A stretch of 64,000 nucleotides of DNA from Arenibacter antarcticus (GTDB lineage: Bacteria; Bacteroidota; Bacteroidia; Flavobacteriales; Flavobacteriaceae), in the NCBI RefSeq assembly GCF_041320605.1, contig NZ_CP166679.1, forward strand, positions 2,838,001-2,902,000, given 5' to 3'. Within the stretch, counting starts at the first letter, position 1; each line of letters opens with the position of its first letter. Positions 17,776-26,703 of the stretch are shown one piece after another. The notes beneath the pieces were generated by a model. The model was not told where the DNA came from. It saw only the letters and a list, made by a program, of their open reading frames with translations, and searched no databases. The position numbers and the translations under genes are program-made.

Positions 17776-18348
17776 ATGAGCAAGGAAAATAAAACAGAAG
17801 GGATGGAGGATGCGATTTTGAACAATAAGGATCAACAGGAAATGGATCCAGCATCTCCAATAGAAGTAGAGGAGCAAATGGAATTGGAAGAGGAATTTAG
17901 TGTGGAAGAAAAATTGCAGGAAGATTTAGGCAAGGAAAAAGATAAGTTTTTACGCCTCTTTGCAGAGTTCGAAAACTATAAAAAACGCACTTCCAAAGAA
18001 AGAATGGACTTGTTTAAAACGGCTGGTCAGGAAGTGATTTTGTCATTATTGCCGGTTATAGATGATTTTGACAGGGCTTTGAAGGAAATTGCCAAATCTG
18101 ATGATGAAGCTATGTACCAAGGCATAGCGCTAATAAGCAATAAATTAAAGGAAACTCTTAAAAGCAAAGGGCTTTTGGATGTAGAAGTCAAGGAAGGCGA
18201 CGATTTTGATGCTGAAATCCATGATGCTATTACCCAAATTCCCGCTCCCAATAAAAAATTAAAGGGAAAAATTGTGGACGTAATTGAGAGAGGTTATAAA
18301 CTGGGCGATAAAATTATTCGTCATCCAAAAGTGGTCGTAGGCAACTAA
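17776..18348 (+). CDS. grpE: Nucleotide exchange factor GrpE
   Basis: 190 residues with an acidic N-terminal region, long coiled coil (LGKEKDKFLRLFAEFENYKKRT) and the C-terminal beta domain (VIERGYKLGDKIIRHPKVVV). It releases ADP from DnaK. dnaJ follows after 9 bases; dnaK is not in this window. Confidence 0.95.
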   Translation: MSKENKTEGMEDAILNNKDQQEMDPASPIEVEEQMELEEEFSVEEKLQEDLGKEKDKFLRLFAEFENYKKRTSKERMDLFKTAGQEVILSLLPVIDDFDRALKEIAKSDDEAMYQGIALISNKLKETLKSKGLLDVEVKEGDDFDAEIHDAITQIPAPNKKLKGKIVDVIERGYKLGDKIIRHPKVVVGN

Positions 18349-18357
18349 ATATAGAGT

Positions 18358-19479
18358 ATGAAGGAGGATTATTATGACATTTTAGGCATTGGAAAAAATG
18401 CCACTGCACCAGAAGTAAAAAAGGCATATCGTAAAAAAGCTATTGAGTACCATCCGGATAAAAATCCAGGGGATTCCAAGGCTGAGGAAATGTTTAAAAA
18501 GGCAGCCGAAGCTTATGAGGTGCTAAGTGACCCTAATAAGAAGGCACGCTATGATCAATACGGTCATGCTGCTTTTGAAGGTGGCAGCGGATTTGGCGGC
18601 GGCGGAATGAATATGGACGACATATTTAGTCAGTTCGGAGATATTTTCGGTGGTGCCTTTGGCGGAGGAGGCTTTAGTGGATTCTCCGGTTTTAGCGGAG
18701 GTGGCCAAAGAAGGGTGAAAGGCAGTAATTTAAGGATAAGGGTTAAGCTTACTTTAGAAGAAATTGCCAATGGTGTTGAAAAAACGATAAAAGTAAAACG
18801 AAAAATCCAAGCAGAAGGGGTAACCTATAAAACCTGTGGTACCTGTGGAGGTAGGGGACAGGTCACTAAAATTACCAATACTATTCTGGGAAGGATGCAG
18901 ACTGCTGCAACGTGTACAGCTTGTAGTGGTAGTGGACAGATTATAGATGCTAGGCCAAGTGATGCGGATGCACATGGTTTAAAAGTTTCTGATGAAACAG
19001 TGAGTATCAATATTCCGGCCGGAGTAGAGGATGGAATGCAGCTAAAGGTCCCCAATAAAGGAAACGATGCCCCAGGAAATGGTGTGCCTGGTGATCTTTT
19101 GGTAGCCATAGAAACAGAAGATCATGCAACCCTGAAGAGGGAAGGAGACAATTTGCACTACGATTTGTATATCAGTATTTCGGAAGCTGTATTGGGAACC
19201 TCCAAGGAGGTAGATGCTGTTGGTGGTAAAGTAAGGATCAAGTTGGAGGCTGGAATTCAGTCCGGTAAAATTCTTAGATTAAGAGGGAAAGGTATTTCAA
19301 GTCTTAATGGATATGGAAGCGGGGATTTATTGGTACATATAAATGTATGGACTCCTAAAGAATTAAGTAAAGAACAAAGAGATTTCTTTGAGCGTATGGA
19401 AAATAATGAAAACTTTGAACCTAGGCCTGAAAAGTCCGATAAGTCCTTTTTTGAAAAAGTAAAGGATATGTTTTCTTAA
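18358..19479 (+). CDS. dnaJ: Chaperone DnaJ with reduced zinc domain
   Basis: 373 residues: J domain with the HPD tripeptide (EYHPDKNPGD), a Gly/Phe-rich linker (85-120), a cysteine region and the two C-terminal substrate-binding domains. Classical DnaJ has four CxxCxGxG repeats; only two are seen here (CGTCGGRG and CTACSGSG), enough for one zinc site. As I recall this is common in flavobacteria, so it is a family trait rather than damage. Works with DnaK and GrpE in folding and heat-shock. Confidence 0.95.
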   Translation: MKEDYYDILGIGKNATAPEVKKAYRKKAIEYHPDKNPGDSKAEEMFKKAAEAYEVLSDPNKKARYDQYGHAAFEGGSGFGGGGMNMDDIFSQFGDIFGGAFGGGGFSGFSGFSGGGQRRVKGSNLRIRVKLTLEEIANGVEKTIKVKRKIQAEGVTYKTCGTCGGRGQVTKITNTILGRMQTAATCTACSGSGQIIDARPSDADAHGLKVSDETVSINIPAGVEDGMQLKVPNKGNDAPGNGVPGDLLVAIETEDHATLKREGDNLHYDLYISISEAVLGTSKEVDAVGGKVRIKLEAGIQSGKILRLRGKGISSLNGYGSGDLLVHINVWTPKELSKEQRDFFERMENNENFEPRPEKSDKSFFEKVKDMFS

Positions 19480-19556
19480 AATATGTTTAAAATTAAAACC
19501 TTATATTTGAGATAATATTGGGAAACCGATATTTTCTTTTTCATAGCAATTTTTTT

Positions 19557-19589
19557 CCCATCCTTGATTCTTTAAGGGTGGGTTTTTTT
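19557..19589 (+). terminator. Rho-independent terminator of grpE-dnaJ
   Basis: CCCATCCTT (19557-19565), loop, AAGGGTGGG (19574-19582), then seven T. One G-T pair. The GGGTGGGTTTT end resembles the end of the tandem repeat unit that starts at 19591. Confidence 0.8.
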
Positions 19590-19590
19590 A

Positions 19591-19935
19591 GTTAAACCCA
19601 ATAGTTCAAAGCTTCGCAGAAGCGCGTGAAGTAGTGCTGGTTTAACTAATCCCGCCCTTTGGCGGGATCTCAACGTTTTTTCGGGTGAGTTTTGTGTTGA
19701 TGTTAAACCCAATAGTTCAAAGCTTCGCAGAAGCGCGTGAAGTAGTGCTGGTTTAACTAATCCCGCCCTTTGGCGGGATCTCAACGTTTTTTCGGGTGGG
19801 TTTTGTGATGATGTGAAACCCAATAGTTCAAAGCTTCGCAGAAGCGCGTGAAGTAGTGCTGGTTTAACTAATCCCGCCCTTTGGCGGGATCTCAACGTTT
19901 TTTCGGGTGGGTTTTGTGATGATGTGAAACCCATA
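19591..19935. repeat. Three tandem copies of a 111-bp structured repeat plus a partial fourth
   Basis: Units at 19591-19701, 19702-19812 and 19813-19923, then 12 bases of a fourth. The core is identical between copies; differences are confined to the ends (GTTAAACCC versus GTGAAACCC, GGGTGAG versus GGGTGGG, GTGTTGAT versus GTGATGAT). Each unit holds inverted repeats: GTTAAACC ... GGTTTAAC (8-bp outer pair, lost at one base in copy 3), an inner GCTTC-GCA-GAAGC, and ATCCCGCC-CTTT-GGCGGGAT followed 7 bases later by six T. On the minus strand the array is open for 133 codons because 111 is a multiple of three, but the translation is a plain 37-residue repeat with no known domain. It reads as an intergenic repeat element. 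Confidence 0.85.
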
Positions 19936-20116
19936 AGGCTCCAGCTAAAATGCGCTATCCTCTTATTGTGCAACTTTTAATAGAATATTCTAGAACTTGT
20001 TTTTTTTCTCTAAGCATATTAGGTTTCGTATGATTAGTTGATATTATAACATGTAAAAAAATGAGAGGAAAGAATATTTTATAATTTTCCTACCTCCCTC
20101 TTCTACTTCAATTATA

Positions 20117-20124
20117 TATCTTTG
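20117..20124 (+). promoter_or_regulatory. -7 element TATCTTTG for the ABC exporter operon
   Basis: Exact TAnnTTTG match 15 bases before the ATG at 20139. No clear -33 element. Confidence 0.4.
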
Positions 20125-20138
20125 GGGAAATTGCTGAA

Positions 20139-21071
20139 ATGAACAATATATTGGTCGCTAACGGGATTACCAAACAATATGGTAACCATATAGCTCTCAA
20201 AAAAATATCGCTGGAAATTCCCAAAAACAGTATCTACGGTCTACTTGGTCCCAACGGAGCAGGAAAGACCACCCTGATCCGTATAATCAATCAAATTATA
20301 TATCCGGACCAAGGCAGCATTTTGTTTGATGGGAAACCTCTGGAACCCAAACATATTTCTATGATAGGCTACTTGCCGGAGGAGAGAGGTCTCTATAAGA
20401 GCATGAAGGTCGGGGAACAGGTCCTATATCTTGCACAGCTTAAGGGGATGTCCAAGTCTGAGGCGAAAATAAAACTAAAATATTGGTTTGAAAGATTGGA
20501 AATAGGGGATTGGTGGAATAAAAAAATTCAGGAATTATCCAAAGGAATGGCGCAAAAGATTCAGTTCATAGTGACTGTGCTACATGAGCCAAAACTTTTG
20601 ATTTTTGATGAGCCTTTTAGTGGATTTGATCCTATTAATGCAAGCCTTATCAAAGACGAAATACTTCGACTTAAAGAAAATGGTACTTCCATAATATTCT
20701 CTACCCATAGAATGGAATCCGTGGAAGAACTTTGTGAATATATTGCTCTAATCCACGAATCTGAGAAATTGTTGGACGGTAAGCTTGCCGACATAAAAAA
20801 TGCTTACAAAAACAATATATTTAAAGTGGGATTGGGTATCCAAAGTGAAAATGGATTATTGGAAGATCTAGGAGATAAATTTCAGATATTGTCATCGGAG
20901 TATGCAGAAAACGGTCGTCAATTAAATTTTACAGTTAAATTACCTTCAAGTGACACAGGGGCTTTTCTGTCCCATGTTTCAGGAAAAGCCAATGTTAATA
21001 ATTTCACCGAAACGATTCCTTCTGCAAATGATATTTTTATTAAAACAGTTCAAAACAAACAACACTCATGA
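20139..21071 (+). CDS. ABC transporter ATP-binding protein (NatA-like)
   Basis: 310 residues. Walker A GPNGAGKTT, signature LSKGMAQKIQ, Walker B LLIFDEPFSGFDP, followed by a C-terminal domain of about 90 residues typical of NatA/DUF4162-type exporters. It overlaps the permease gene by 4 bases (ATGA), so the two form one exporter. Substrate unknown; relatives export Na+, drugs or lipids. Confidence 0.92.
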   Translation: MNNILVANGITKQYGNHIALKKISLEIPKNSIYGLLGPNGAGKTTLIRIINQIIYPDQGSILFDGKPLEPKHISMIGYLPEERGLYKSMKVGEQVLYLAQLKGMSKSEAKIKLKYWFERLEIGDWWNKKIQELSKGMAQKIQFIVTVLHEPKLLIFDEPFSGFDPINASLIKDEILRLKENGTSIIFSTHRMESVEELCEYIALIHESEKLLDGKLADIKNAYKNNIFKVGLGIQSENGLLEDLGDKFQILSSEYAENGRQLNFTVKLPSSDTGAFLSHVSGKANVNNFTETIPSANDIFIKTVQNKQHS

Positions 21072-22405
21072 GTAAGCTAGGACTCATTATTAAACGTGAA
21101 TATTTAGCCAAGGTCCGCAATAAGTCGTTTGTGGTAATGACATTCCTGAGTCCTGTTCTTATGGTAGGAATGGTGGCTTTAATTGTCTATTTGACCAAAA
21201 TGAATGACAATGAAATTAGGGCCATTGGAGTGTTGAACGAAAGTAATTATTTTTCAACGGATTTTCAGTCCACGGATAACACCTCCTTTGTTAAATTTAA
21301 GGATTTAGAGTTGCAATCTGCCAAGGACTCTATCCTTAATATGGGATTTTATGGGTTGTTGTACATCCCAAATAAATCAGATTTGGAATCGGTAGCTGGC
21401 GGTGCTACATTCTATACCAAAGATTCGCCAGGATCTACCATTGTTGTTGATCTGGAATCTGTTTTTGAAAATAGGTTGCGAATGCAAAGACTGCAAGACT
21501 TAGGCGTTTCGGCATCAGATTTTGAACGGTTAGACGTTAGTTTTGATATTAATACTTCCACATTCTCAGGGGAACAGAACCTAAAAGGGATCAATGAAAT
21601 AAAAGCCTTTATTGGCGGAGGATTTGGATACCTTATTATGATGTTTATCATTATTTACGGTGGGTTTGTAATGCGAAGTGTAATTGAGGAAAAAACAAGC
21701 AGGATAATAGAGGTTATTATATCCTCGGTAAAACCATTTCAGTTGATGCTGGGGAAAATTATAGGTACCTCTCTGGCTGGAATCACCCAGTTTGTAATTT
21801 GGATTATTTCTGCCAGCATCTTGTTCGGAGTGTTGATTTTAATCTTTGGGATAGACCCATCTGCGCTTACCGCAGGTTCCGAAAATACACCAGGACTCAT
21901 TGGAGGGGCTTCGTATATGACCAGCGCAGATACTACTATGCAAATGTATGCCAATGAGCTATTTAAGATACCTTGGGTAATGCTGATTTCTTTTTTTATC
22001 ATCTATTTTATTTTGGGCTATTTGATCTATAGTTCCATATATGCAGCAATAGGTGCTGCAGTAGATAATGAGACTGATACTCAGCAATTTATCTTACCTA
22101 TAATTTTCCCGTTGATGCTGGCTATCTATGTGGGATTCTTTTCTGTCTTTAATAACCCTCACGGACCCATTGCAGTAGGATTTTCATTGTTTCCCTTAAC
22201 CTCACCAATTGTAATGCTTATGCGATTGCCAGGTGGTATAGGAGAAGGGGGAGTGCCTATTTGGGAAGTGGCGACCTCTATTTTCCTTCTGATAATTACG
22301 TTTATTGGAATTGTATGGTTAGCCGCCAAAATTTATAGAGTGGGAATATTAATGTACGGTAAAAAGCCTTCCTATAAGGATTTGTTTAAATGGCTTAAAT
22401 ATTGA
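21068..22405 (+). CDS. ABC-2 type permease (NatB-like)
   Basis: 445 residues: one N-terminal helix (FVVMTFLSPVLMVGMVALIV), a large extracytoplasmic domain (about 45-185) and five or six helices in the C-terminal half. VIEEKTSRIIEVIISSVKPFQLMLGKI is the conserved coupling region of NatB/YhaP-type permeases. Partner of the overlapping ATPase gene. The next frame, one base after its stop, is the remnant of a channel gene. Confidence 0.88.
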   Translation: MSKLGLIIKREYLAKVRNKSFVVMTFLSPVLMVGMVALIVYLTKMNDNEIRAIGVLNESNYFSTDFQSTDNTSFVKFKDLELQSAKDSILNMGFYGLLYIPNKSDLESVAGGATFYTKDSPGSTIVVDLESVFENRLRMQRLQDLGVSASDFERLDVSFDINTSTFSGEQNLKGINEIKAFIGGGFGYLIMMFIIIYGGFVMRSVIEEKTSRIIEVIISSVKPFQLMLGKIIGTSLAGITQFVIWIISASILFGVLILIFGIDPSALTAGSENTPGLIGGASYMTSADTTMQMYANELFKIPWVMLISFFIIYFILGYLIYSSIYAAIGAAVDNETDTQQFILPIIFPLMLAIYVGFFSVFNNPHGPIAVGFSLFPLTSPIVMLMRLPGGIGEGGVPIWEVATSIFLLIITFIGIVWLAAKIYRVGILMYGKKPSYKDLFKWLKY

Positions 22406-22406
22406 T

Positions 22407-22667
22407 ATGGATCAATTGTCCTCTATAATTATGCAGATCAGGGAATTTCTATCCTTTAAAATTTGGCATACGGATACGGTAGACATAGCTGCTGACACCC
22501 TCAATGCCATTGTAGTTTCCTTCAATTTACTTATAAATGACAACTATGGGGATCCCCTGTTAAAGAGTGCAATACGGCATAAGATAGATGCCGATTTTGG
22601 GAAACACAATAGCGGCATCCCATTTCCACAGCGCTATGTTTTTTTATTTTCACAAAATCTTTCCTAA
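22407..22667 (+). pseudogene. Internally deleted MscS-type mechanosensitive channel
   Basis: The 86-residue frame joins what look like the two ends of a small MscS channel. The N-terminal MDQLSSIIMQIREFLSFKIW matches the lead-in of flavobacterial MscS proteins, and the C-terminal GDPLLKSAIRHKID ... GIPFPQRYVFLF matches the alpha/beta C-terminal domain (usual form IPFPQRDVHLF). All membrane helices and the beta domain are missing, about 600 bases judging by the usual length near 290 residues, with the junction near 22505. The frame is kept, so the deletion is in-frame or a small product is still made. It starts one base after the ABC permease stop. Confidence 0.65.
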
Positions 22668-22671
22668 CCCT

Positions 22672-23568
22672 ATGAAATTAATGATGATACTAAGAATTAA
22701 ATTGATGAGGCTGGCTATTGCCATAGTATTTATTATGTCCTTTAGCTTTGTATCCGCACAAACGCCCGATATTTTTAGGTTAGAGTATATGTTAATGCCT
22801 AGGAATAGTGCCGACGCCAAGCTGTCCCGTGTAAAATTGGTGGTCAATGTCCCGATTAAGGTTCGGGAAAAGGATAATATCATTATAGGGGCAGAGTACA
22901 ATAGGATTGCCTTCGATTTATTAAGGGGCGAACCATTCAATGATGAGATTAAAGATTATTTTCACGTATTGGATCTAAATATGGCTTATGTGTACCAATA
23001 CAATGCGGATTGGCGTTTGGTAGGAGTGCTTACTCCCCGTTTATCCTCCACCCTTAACAATCCCTTAGAAAAAGGGGATGTATCTATTAATGCTACCGTG
23101 GGGGCCATTTTAGACCGGCCACTGGCCGATAAACCAACGCGGTTGGTATTGGGGATTGCCTATAATTCTACGGTGGCCTTAAGAATACCGTTGCCTATAA
23201 TTTACTATGAAAAACGGTTCCATCCCAATTGGTCCTATGTGGTAGGTGCACCTAAAAGTGGCGTTAAGTATCACTTTAACGAGAAACATATGTTACAGAC
23301 AGAGTTTATTTTGGATGGTTATTATGTAAACCTTCAAAGCTCCGTCATTAGTTCAGATTCTGGTTTGGCTTCCTCCATATCCACTTCTGCAGCTTTGGTA
23401 ACCTTCGGATATCAACATACCTTGGCCAAAAATATGTTCCTTTATGGATATATTGGACATACTTTGTTTCAGGATGGTGTGTTAAGAGATCAGGAAAGAA
23501 ATGATATTTTTACATTGAATGACGAACCCAGTTTTTATTTTAGAACTGGCTTTAGAATAGGAATTTAA
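22672..23568 (+). CDS. DUF6268 outer-membrane beta-barrel protein
   Basis: 298 residues from ATG 22672, which lies just before a signal peptide (LAIAIVFIMSFSFVSAQ). A longer frame from 22588 would overlap the channel remnant and bury the signal. Barrel-type strands end in FRTGFRIGI. The pattern fits DUF6268 proteins of unknown function. It is followed after 9 bases by an NtrC-like regulator. Confidence 0.7.
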   Translation: MKLMMILRIKLMRLAIAIVFIMSFSFVSAQTPDIFRLEYMLMPRNSADAKLSRVKLVVNVPIKVREKDNIIIGAEYNRIAFDLLRGEPFNDEIKDYFHVLDLNMAYVYQYNADWRLVGVLTPRLSSTLNNPLEKGDVSINATVGAILDRPLADKPTRLVLGIAYNSTVALRIPLPIIYYEKRFHPNWSYVVGAPKSGVKYHFNEKHMLQTEFILDGYYVNLQSSVISSDSGLASSISTSAALVTFGYQHTLAKNMFLYGYIGHTLFQDGVLRDQERNDIFTLNDEPSFYFRTGFRIGI

Positions 23569-23577
23569 ATTAGAACT

Positions 23578-24741
23578 ATGGCTAGAATATTGGTAATTGA
23601 AGATGAATCTGCGATTAGGAGGGTGTTGATGAAAATCCTATCTGAGGAAAATGATAGCTATATCGTAGAAGAAGCGGAAGACGGACAAAAGGGGCTAGAA
23701 GCTATTAAAAAGGACGATTATGACCTCGTGCTATGCGATATCAAAATGCCGAAAATGGACGGGGTGGAAGTATTGGAAACGGTTCGAAAAATAAAACCTG
23801 AAATACCGTTTATCATGATTTCTGGACATGGAGACCTGGATACGGCAGTGAATACCATGCGTATGGGCGCTTTCGATTATATCTCCAAACCACCAGATTT
23901 AAATCGACTTTTGACTACAGTACGCAACGCGCTTGATCGAAAGGAGCTTGTTGTAGAGAATAAGATCCTTAAGAAGAAAGTTAGTAAAAACTACGAAATG
24001 ATTGGGGATAGCACAGAAATTTCTATGGTGAAGGAAATTATAGAAAAAGTAGCCCCAACAGACGCTCGGGTACTTATTACAGGATCTAACGGTACTGGAA
24101 AGGAATTAGTTGCCCATTGGATCCATGAAAAAAGTGACCGTAATGCCTTCCCGATGATTGAGGTCAATTGCGCAGCCATTCCATCAGAACTGATCGAAAG
24201 CGAATTATTTGGGCATGTAAAAGGTGCATTTACTTCAGCTATAAAAGATAGAGCCGGTAAGTTCGAGGCCGCCCAAAACGGTACCATATTTTTGGATGAA
24301 ATTGGCGATATGAGTTTATCCGCACAGGCAAAAGTACTTAGAGCGTTGCAAGAAAATAAAATTACCCGTGTGGGGTCGGACAAGGATATAAAGGTCGATG
24401 TAAGGGTTGTGGCAGCAACAAACAAGGACCTTAAAAAAGAAATTTCCGAGGGGAGGTTTAGGGAAGATCTTTACCATAGGTTAGCGGTTATAATAATAAA
24501 GGTTCCGGCCTTAAATGAAAGACGGGAAGACATTCCTTTGCTTATTGAGTATTTCGCGAAAAAAATTGCGGAAGAGCATGGGAGCGCTGTAAAAGCATTT
24601 TCTAAAAAGGCAATTGTGCTTCTGCAGGGGTATGATTGGACCGGGAATATCCGTGAATTAAGGAATGTAGTGGAACGATTAATTATATTGGGCAACAATG
24701 AGGTTACCGAGGAGGATGTGAAAATGTTTGCCAGTAAATAG
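23578..24741 (+). CDS. NtrC-like sigma-54 response regulator without DNA-binding domain
   Basis: 387 residues: receiver domain with phospho-acceptor Asp54 (LVLCDIKMPKMDG) and Lys104, then an AAA+ sigma-54 activation domain with Walker A GSNGTGKE (169-176), sigma-54 loop GAFTSA (216-221, usually GAFTGA), Walker B TIFLDEIGD (236-244) and sensor region FREDLYHRL. The protein ends right after the AAA+ lid (EEDVKMFASK), with no Fis-type helix-turn-helix. It may act from solution or through a partner. The cognate kinase is not next to it. Confidence 0.9.
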   Translation: MARILVIEDESAIRRVLMKILSEENDSYIVEEAEDGQKGLEAIKKDDYDLVLCDIKMPKMDGVEVLETVRKIKPEIPFIMISGHGDLDTAVNTMRMGAFDYISKPPDLNRLLTTVRNALDRKELVVENKILKKKVSKNYEMIGDSTEISMVKEIIEKVAPTDARVLITGSNGTGKELVAHWIHEKSDRNAFPMIEVNCAAIPSELIESELFGHVKGAFTSAIKDRAGKFEAAQNGTIFLDEIGDMSLSAQAKVLRALQENKITRVGSDKDIKVDVRVVAATNKDLKKEISEGRFREDLYHRLAVIIIKVPALNERREDIPLLIEYFAKKIAEEHGSAVKAFSKKAIVLLQGYDWTGNIRELRNVVERLIILGNNEVTEEDVKMFASK

Positions 24742-24819
24742 GGTATCCCTACTAAATAGTGAGGAGAAATAGGCTATTTAAAGACTATACCTGGTGATTT
24801 TGGGAAATACCAAAGGTTG

Positions 24820-25509
24820 TTATTCGTCACAATCGCCAATATCCCGTAAGGCTTGGGCCGCAATTTCCTTGGTTTTTAAGTTATAGTATTTTTTCCCCTC
24901 GCTTAGATTGGGTAGTAATAACTGCTTTTCACAAAGTGTGAAAACCTTTTTGGCATAGTTGTACGCTTCCTTGCAATCTACAGAGATTACCACCTGGTCC
25001 ATAGATTCTTTAAACCGTTTTAGGGATTTATCTATCGTTTTTTCCAATTCCTTGGTGTTAATTTTTTTTATAGCCTTTTTCTCTGCAATGGATTCTGTGG
25101 TATTCAATGCCAAGAGGTCATTACTATATCTGCTGTTGTGTGAGTCGTGTTGTTCTAATGCTTCTGAACCCCCAATAGTATAGTCCAACGCCTTTTTTAA
25201 CAAGATTCTTGAGCTTGTTATAGTGGTTGCTTTTGTAGCGAGCTTTAAATTATCAGCCCCTTCATCTATAAGACCCGTAGCTTGTTCGCAGCCACAATCC
25301 GCTAATTGGGATCTGGATTTTTCAATGGCATTTATAGCCTTATACGCAAAATATTTAGCGAGGTTTAAATCTTCTGTAGTAATTGCTTTTTTGGTTTGTG
25401 TTTGGATAAACTCGATATTGGAACCAGCATAGAGACATGCTTTGCTGGATTTAAAAGATGCAAAAACTAAAGGGATCAATCCACAAAGAAGGAGAAAGGT
25501 AGTTCTCAT
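24820..25509 (-). CDS. Secreted helical protein of unknown function
   Basis: 229 residues from ATG 25509, chosen because it begins a signal peptide (TTFLLLCGLIPLVFAS); the longer frame to 25599 adds a leader without hydrophobic start. The mature part is helical with a Cys pair DCGCEQA and three other Cys (one in CKEAYNYAKKVFTLCEKQ). It reads as two related helical segments, each of the type 'YA-K-A---I---' with a Cys. Possibly periplasmic. No family recognised. Confidence 0.55.
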   Translation of the reverse strand: MRTTFLLLCGLIPLVFASFKSSKACLYAGSNIEFIQTQTKKAITTEDLNLAKYFAYKAINAIEKSRSQLADCGCEQATGLIDEGADNLKLATKATTITSSRILLKKALDYTIGGSEALEQHDSHNSRYSNDLLALNTTESIAEKKAIKKINTKELEKTIDKSLKRFKESMDQVVISVDCKEAYNYAKKVFTLCEKQLLLPNLSEGKKYYNLKTKEIAAQALRDIGDCDE

Positions 25510-25824
25510 AACGTAGGTTTTTGTAATCTGTTCGACTTGGGTAATCAACATTGTAAAGATACTCTTACAGATTGGGATGGACCTTGTTTTTTCGACCAAG
25601 ACCTGTTTTTTAGGGTTTATACTGCATAAAATGTCGTTTCAGGAGTCGGTGGTATATGGGATTTCTTGATTTTGGGAGATAATTTTTAAGCGGTTGAAGG
25701 TTTTTTACCAGGTTAATAGTAGGGATTCATCATCTGTAGTTTGACAATGTATCTTTTATCAAGTTATTATTTTCATATATTTCATGATTCTAATCGCTCA
25801 ATTTTTGGGCCCTAATCAAAAATC

Positions 25825-26703
25825 ATGAAAAAAATTGCATCAGAGAATTATTTGGTTACCAAGGATGTTCAATTGGATTCAATTCCTACTAGGGACGATT
25901 TCGAAGCATCCAATAAAAAGTTGAGAAAGGAATTAAAAAATGTTAGGGTAGAGCTTGGTGAGTTTCAGGATACCCTCTATGCTCATGCCAAATACAGTGT
26001 TCTCATTTGTATACAGGGGATGGATACTGCTGGAAAGGACAGCCTGATACGTGAAGTATTCAAAGACTTTAATGCAAGAGGGGTGGTAGTACACAGTTTT
26101 AAGGTACCCACGGATTTGGAACTCAAGCACGATTATCTTTGGAGGCACTATATAGCATTGCCTGCCAAAGGTAAATTCGGTGTTTTTAATCGTACCCACT
26201 ATGAGAATGTATTGGTGACAAGAGTGCATCCAGAATATATATTGGGTGAAAATATCCCTGAAATACACGCGGTGCCAGACATTGATCAAGCATTTTGGGA
26301 CAAACGTTTTGAGCAGATCAATAATTTTGAACGTCATATTGCTGAAAATGGGACCATTATTTTTAAATTCTTCCTCCATTTGTCCAAAGAGGAACAGCGT
26401 AAGCGATTATTGCGTCGATTGGCATTAAAGAAAAAGAATTGGAAATTCTCTCCAGGGGATTTAAAAGAGCGTCTTCTCTGGGATAAATATCAGGTCTGTT
26501 ATGAAGAAGCTATCAATAAAACATCAAAATCCCATGCCCCGTGGTATGTGGTTCCAGCGGATAATAAAAAGGCGGCCCGGGTAATTGTAGCTTCCGTATT
26601 ATTGGAAGAGTTAAAAAAATACCAAGATATAAAGGAACCGGAACTGGATGAAAAAATAAAGGCTAATTTAGATGCATATAAAAAACAATTGGAAAGCGAA
26701 TGA
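25825..26703 (+). CDS. ppk2: Polyphosphate kinase 2 family enzyme
   Basis: 292 residues. Walker A GMDTAGKDS (65-73) and the PPK2 lid and arginine motifs (VPTDLELKHDYLWRHY, GVFNRTHYENVLVTRVHP, FFLHLSKEEQRKRLLRR). These enzymes move phosphate between polyphosphate and nucleoside mono- or diphosphates. The N-terminal layout fits the PPK2 group that acts on nucleotides using polyP. Its stop overlaps the start of the M28 peptidase by 4 bases. Confidence 0.9.
   Translation: MKKIASENYLVTKDVQLDSIPTRDDFEASNKKLRKELKNVRVELGEFQDTLYAHAKYSVLICIQGMDTAGKDSLIREVFKDFNARGVVVHSFKVPTDLELKHDYLWRHYIALPAKGKFGVFNRTHYENVLVTRVHPEYILGENIPEIHAVPDIDQAFWDKRFEQINNFERHIAENGTIIFKFFLHLSKEEQRKRLLRRLALKKKNWKFSPGDLKERLLWDKYQVCYEEAINKTSKSHAPWYVVPADNKKAARVIVASVLLEELKKYQDIKEPELDEKIKANLDAYKKQLESE

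Noticed and set aside
19591-19935. CRISPR-like array
   Set aside because: Repeats are contiguous with no unique spacers, and no cas genes are near.
19572-19973. 133-codon frame on the minus strand over the tandem repeat
   Set aside because: The protein is only a 37-residue perfect repeat produced by a period divisible by three; the DNA stems explain the conservation better.
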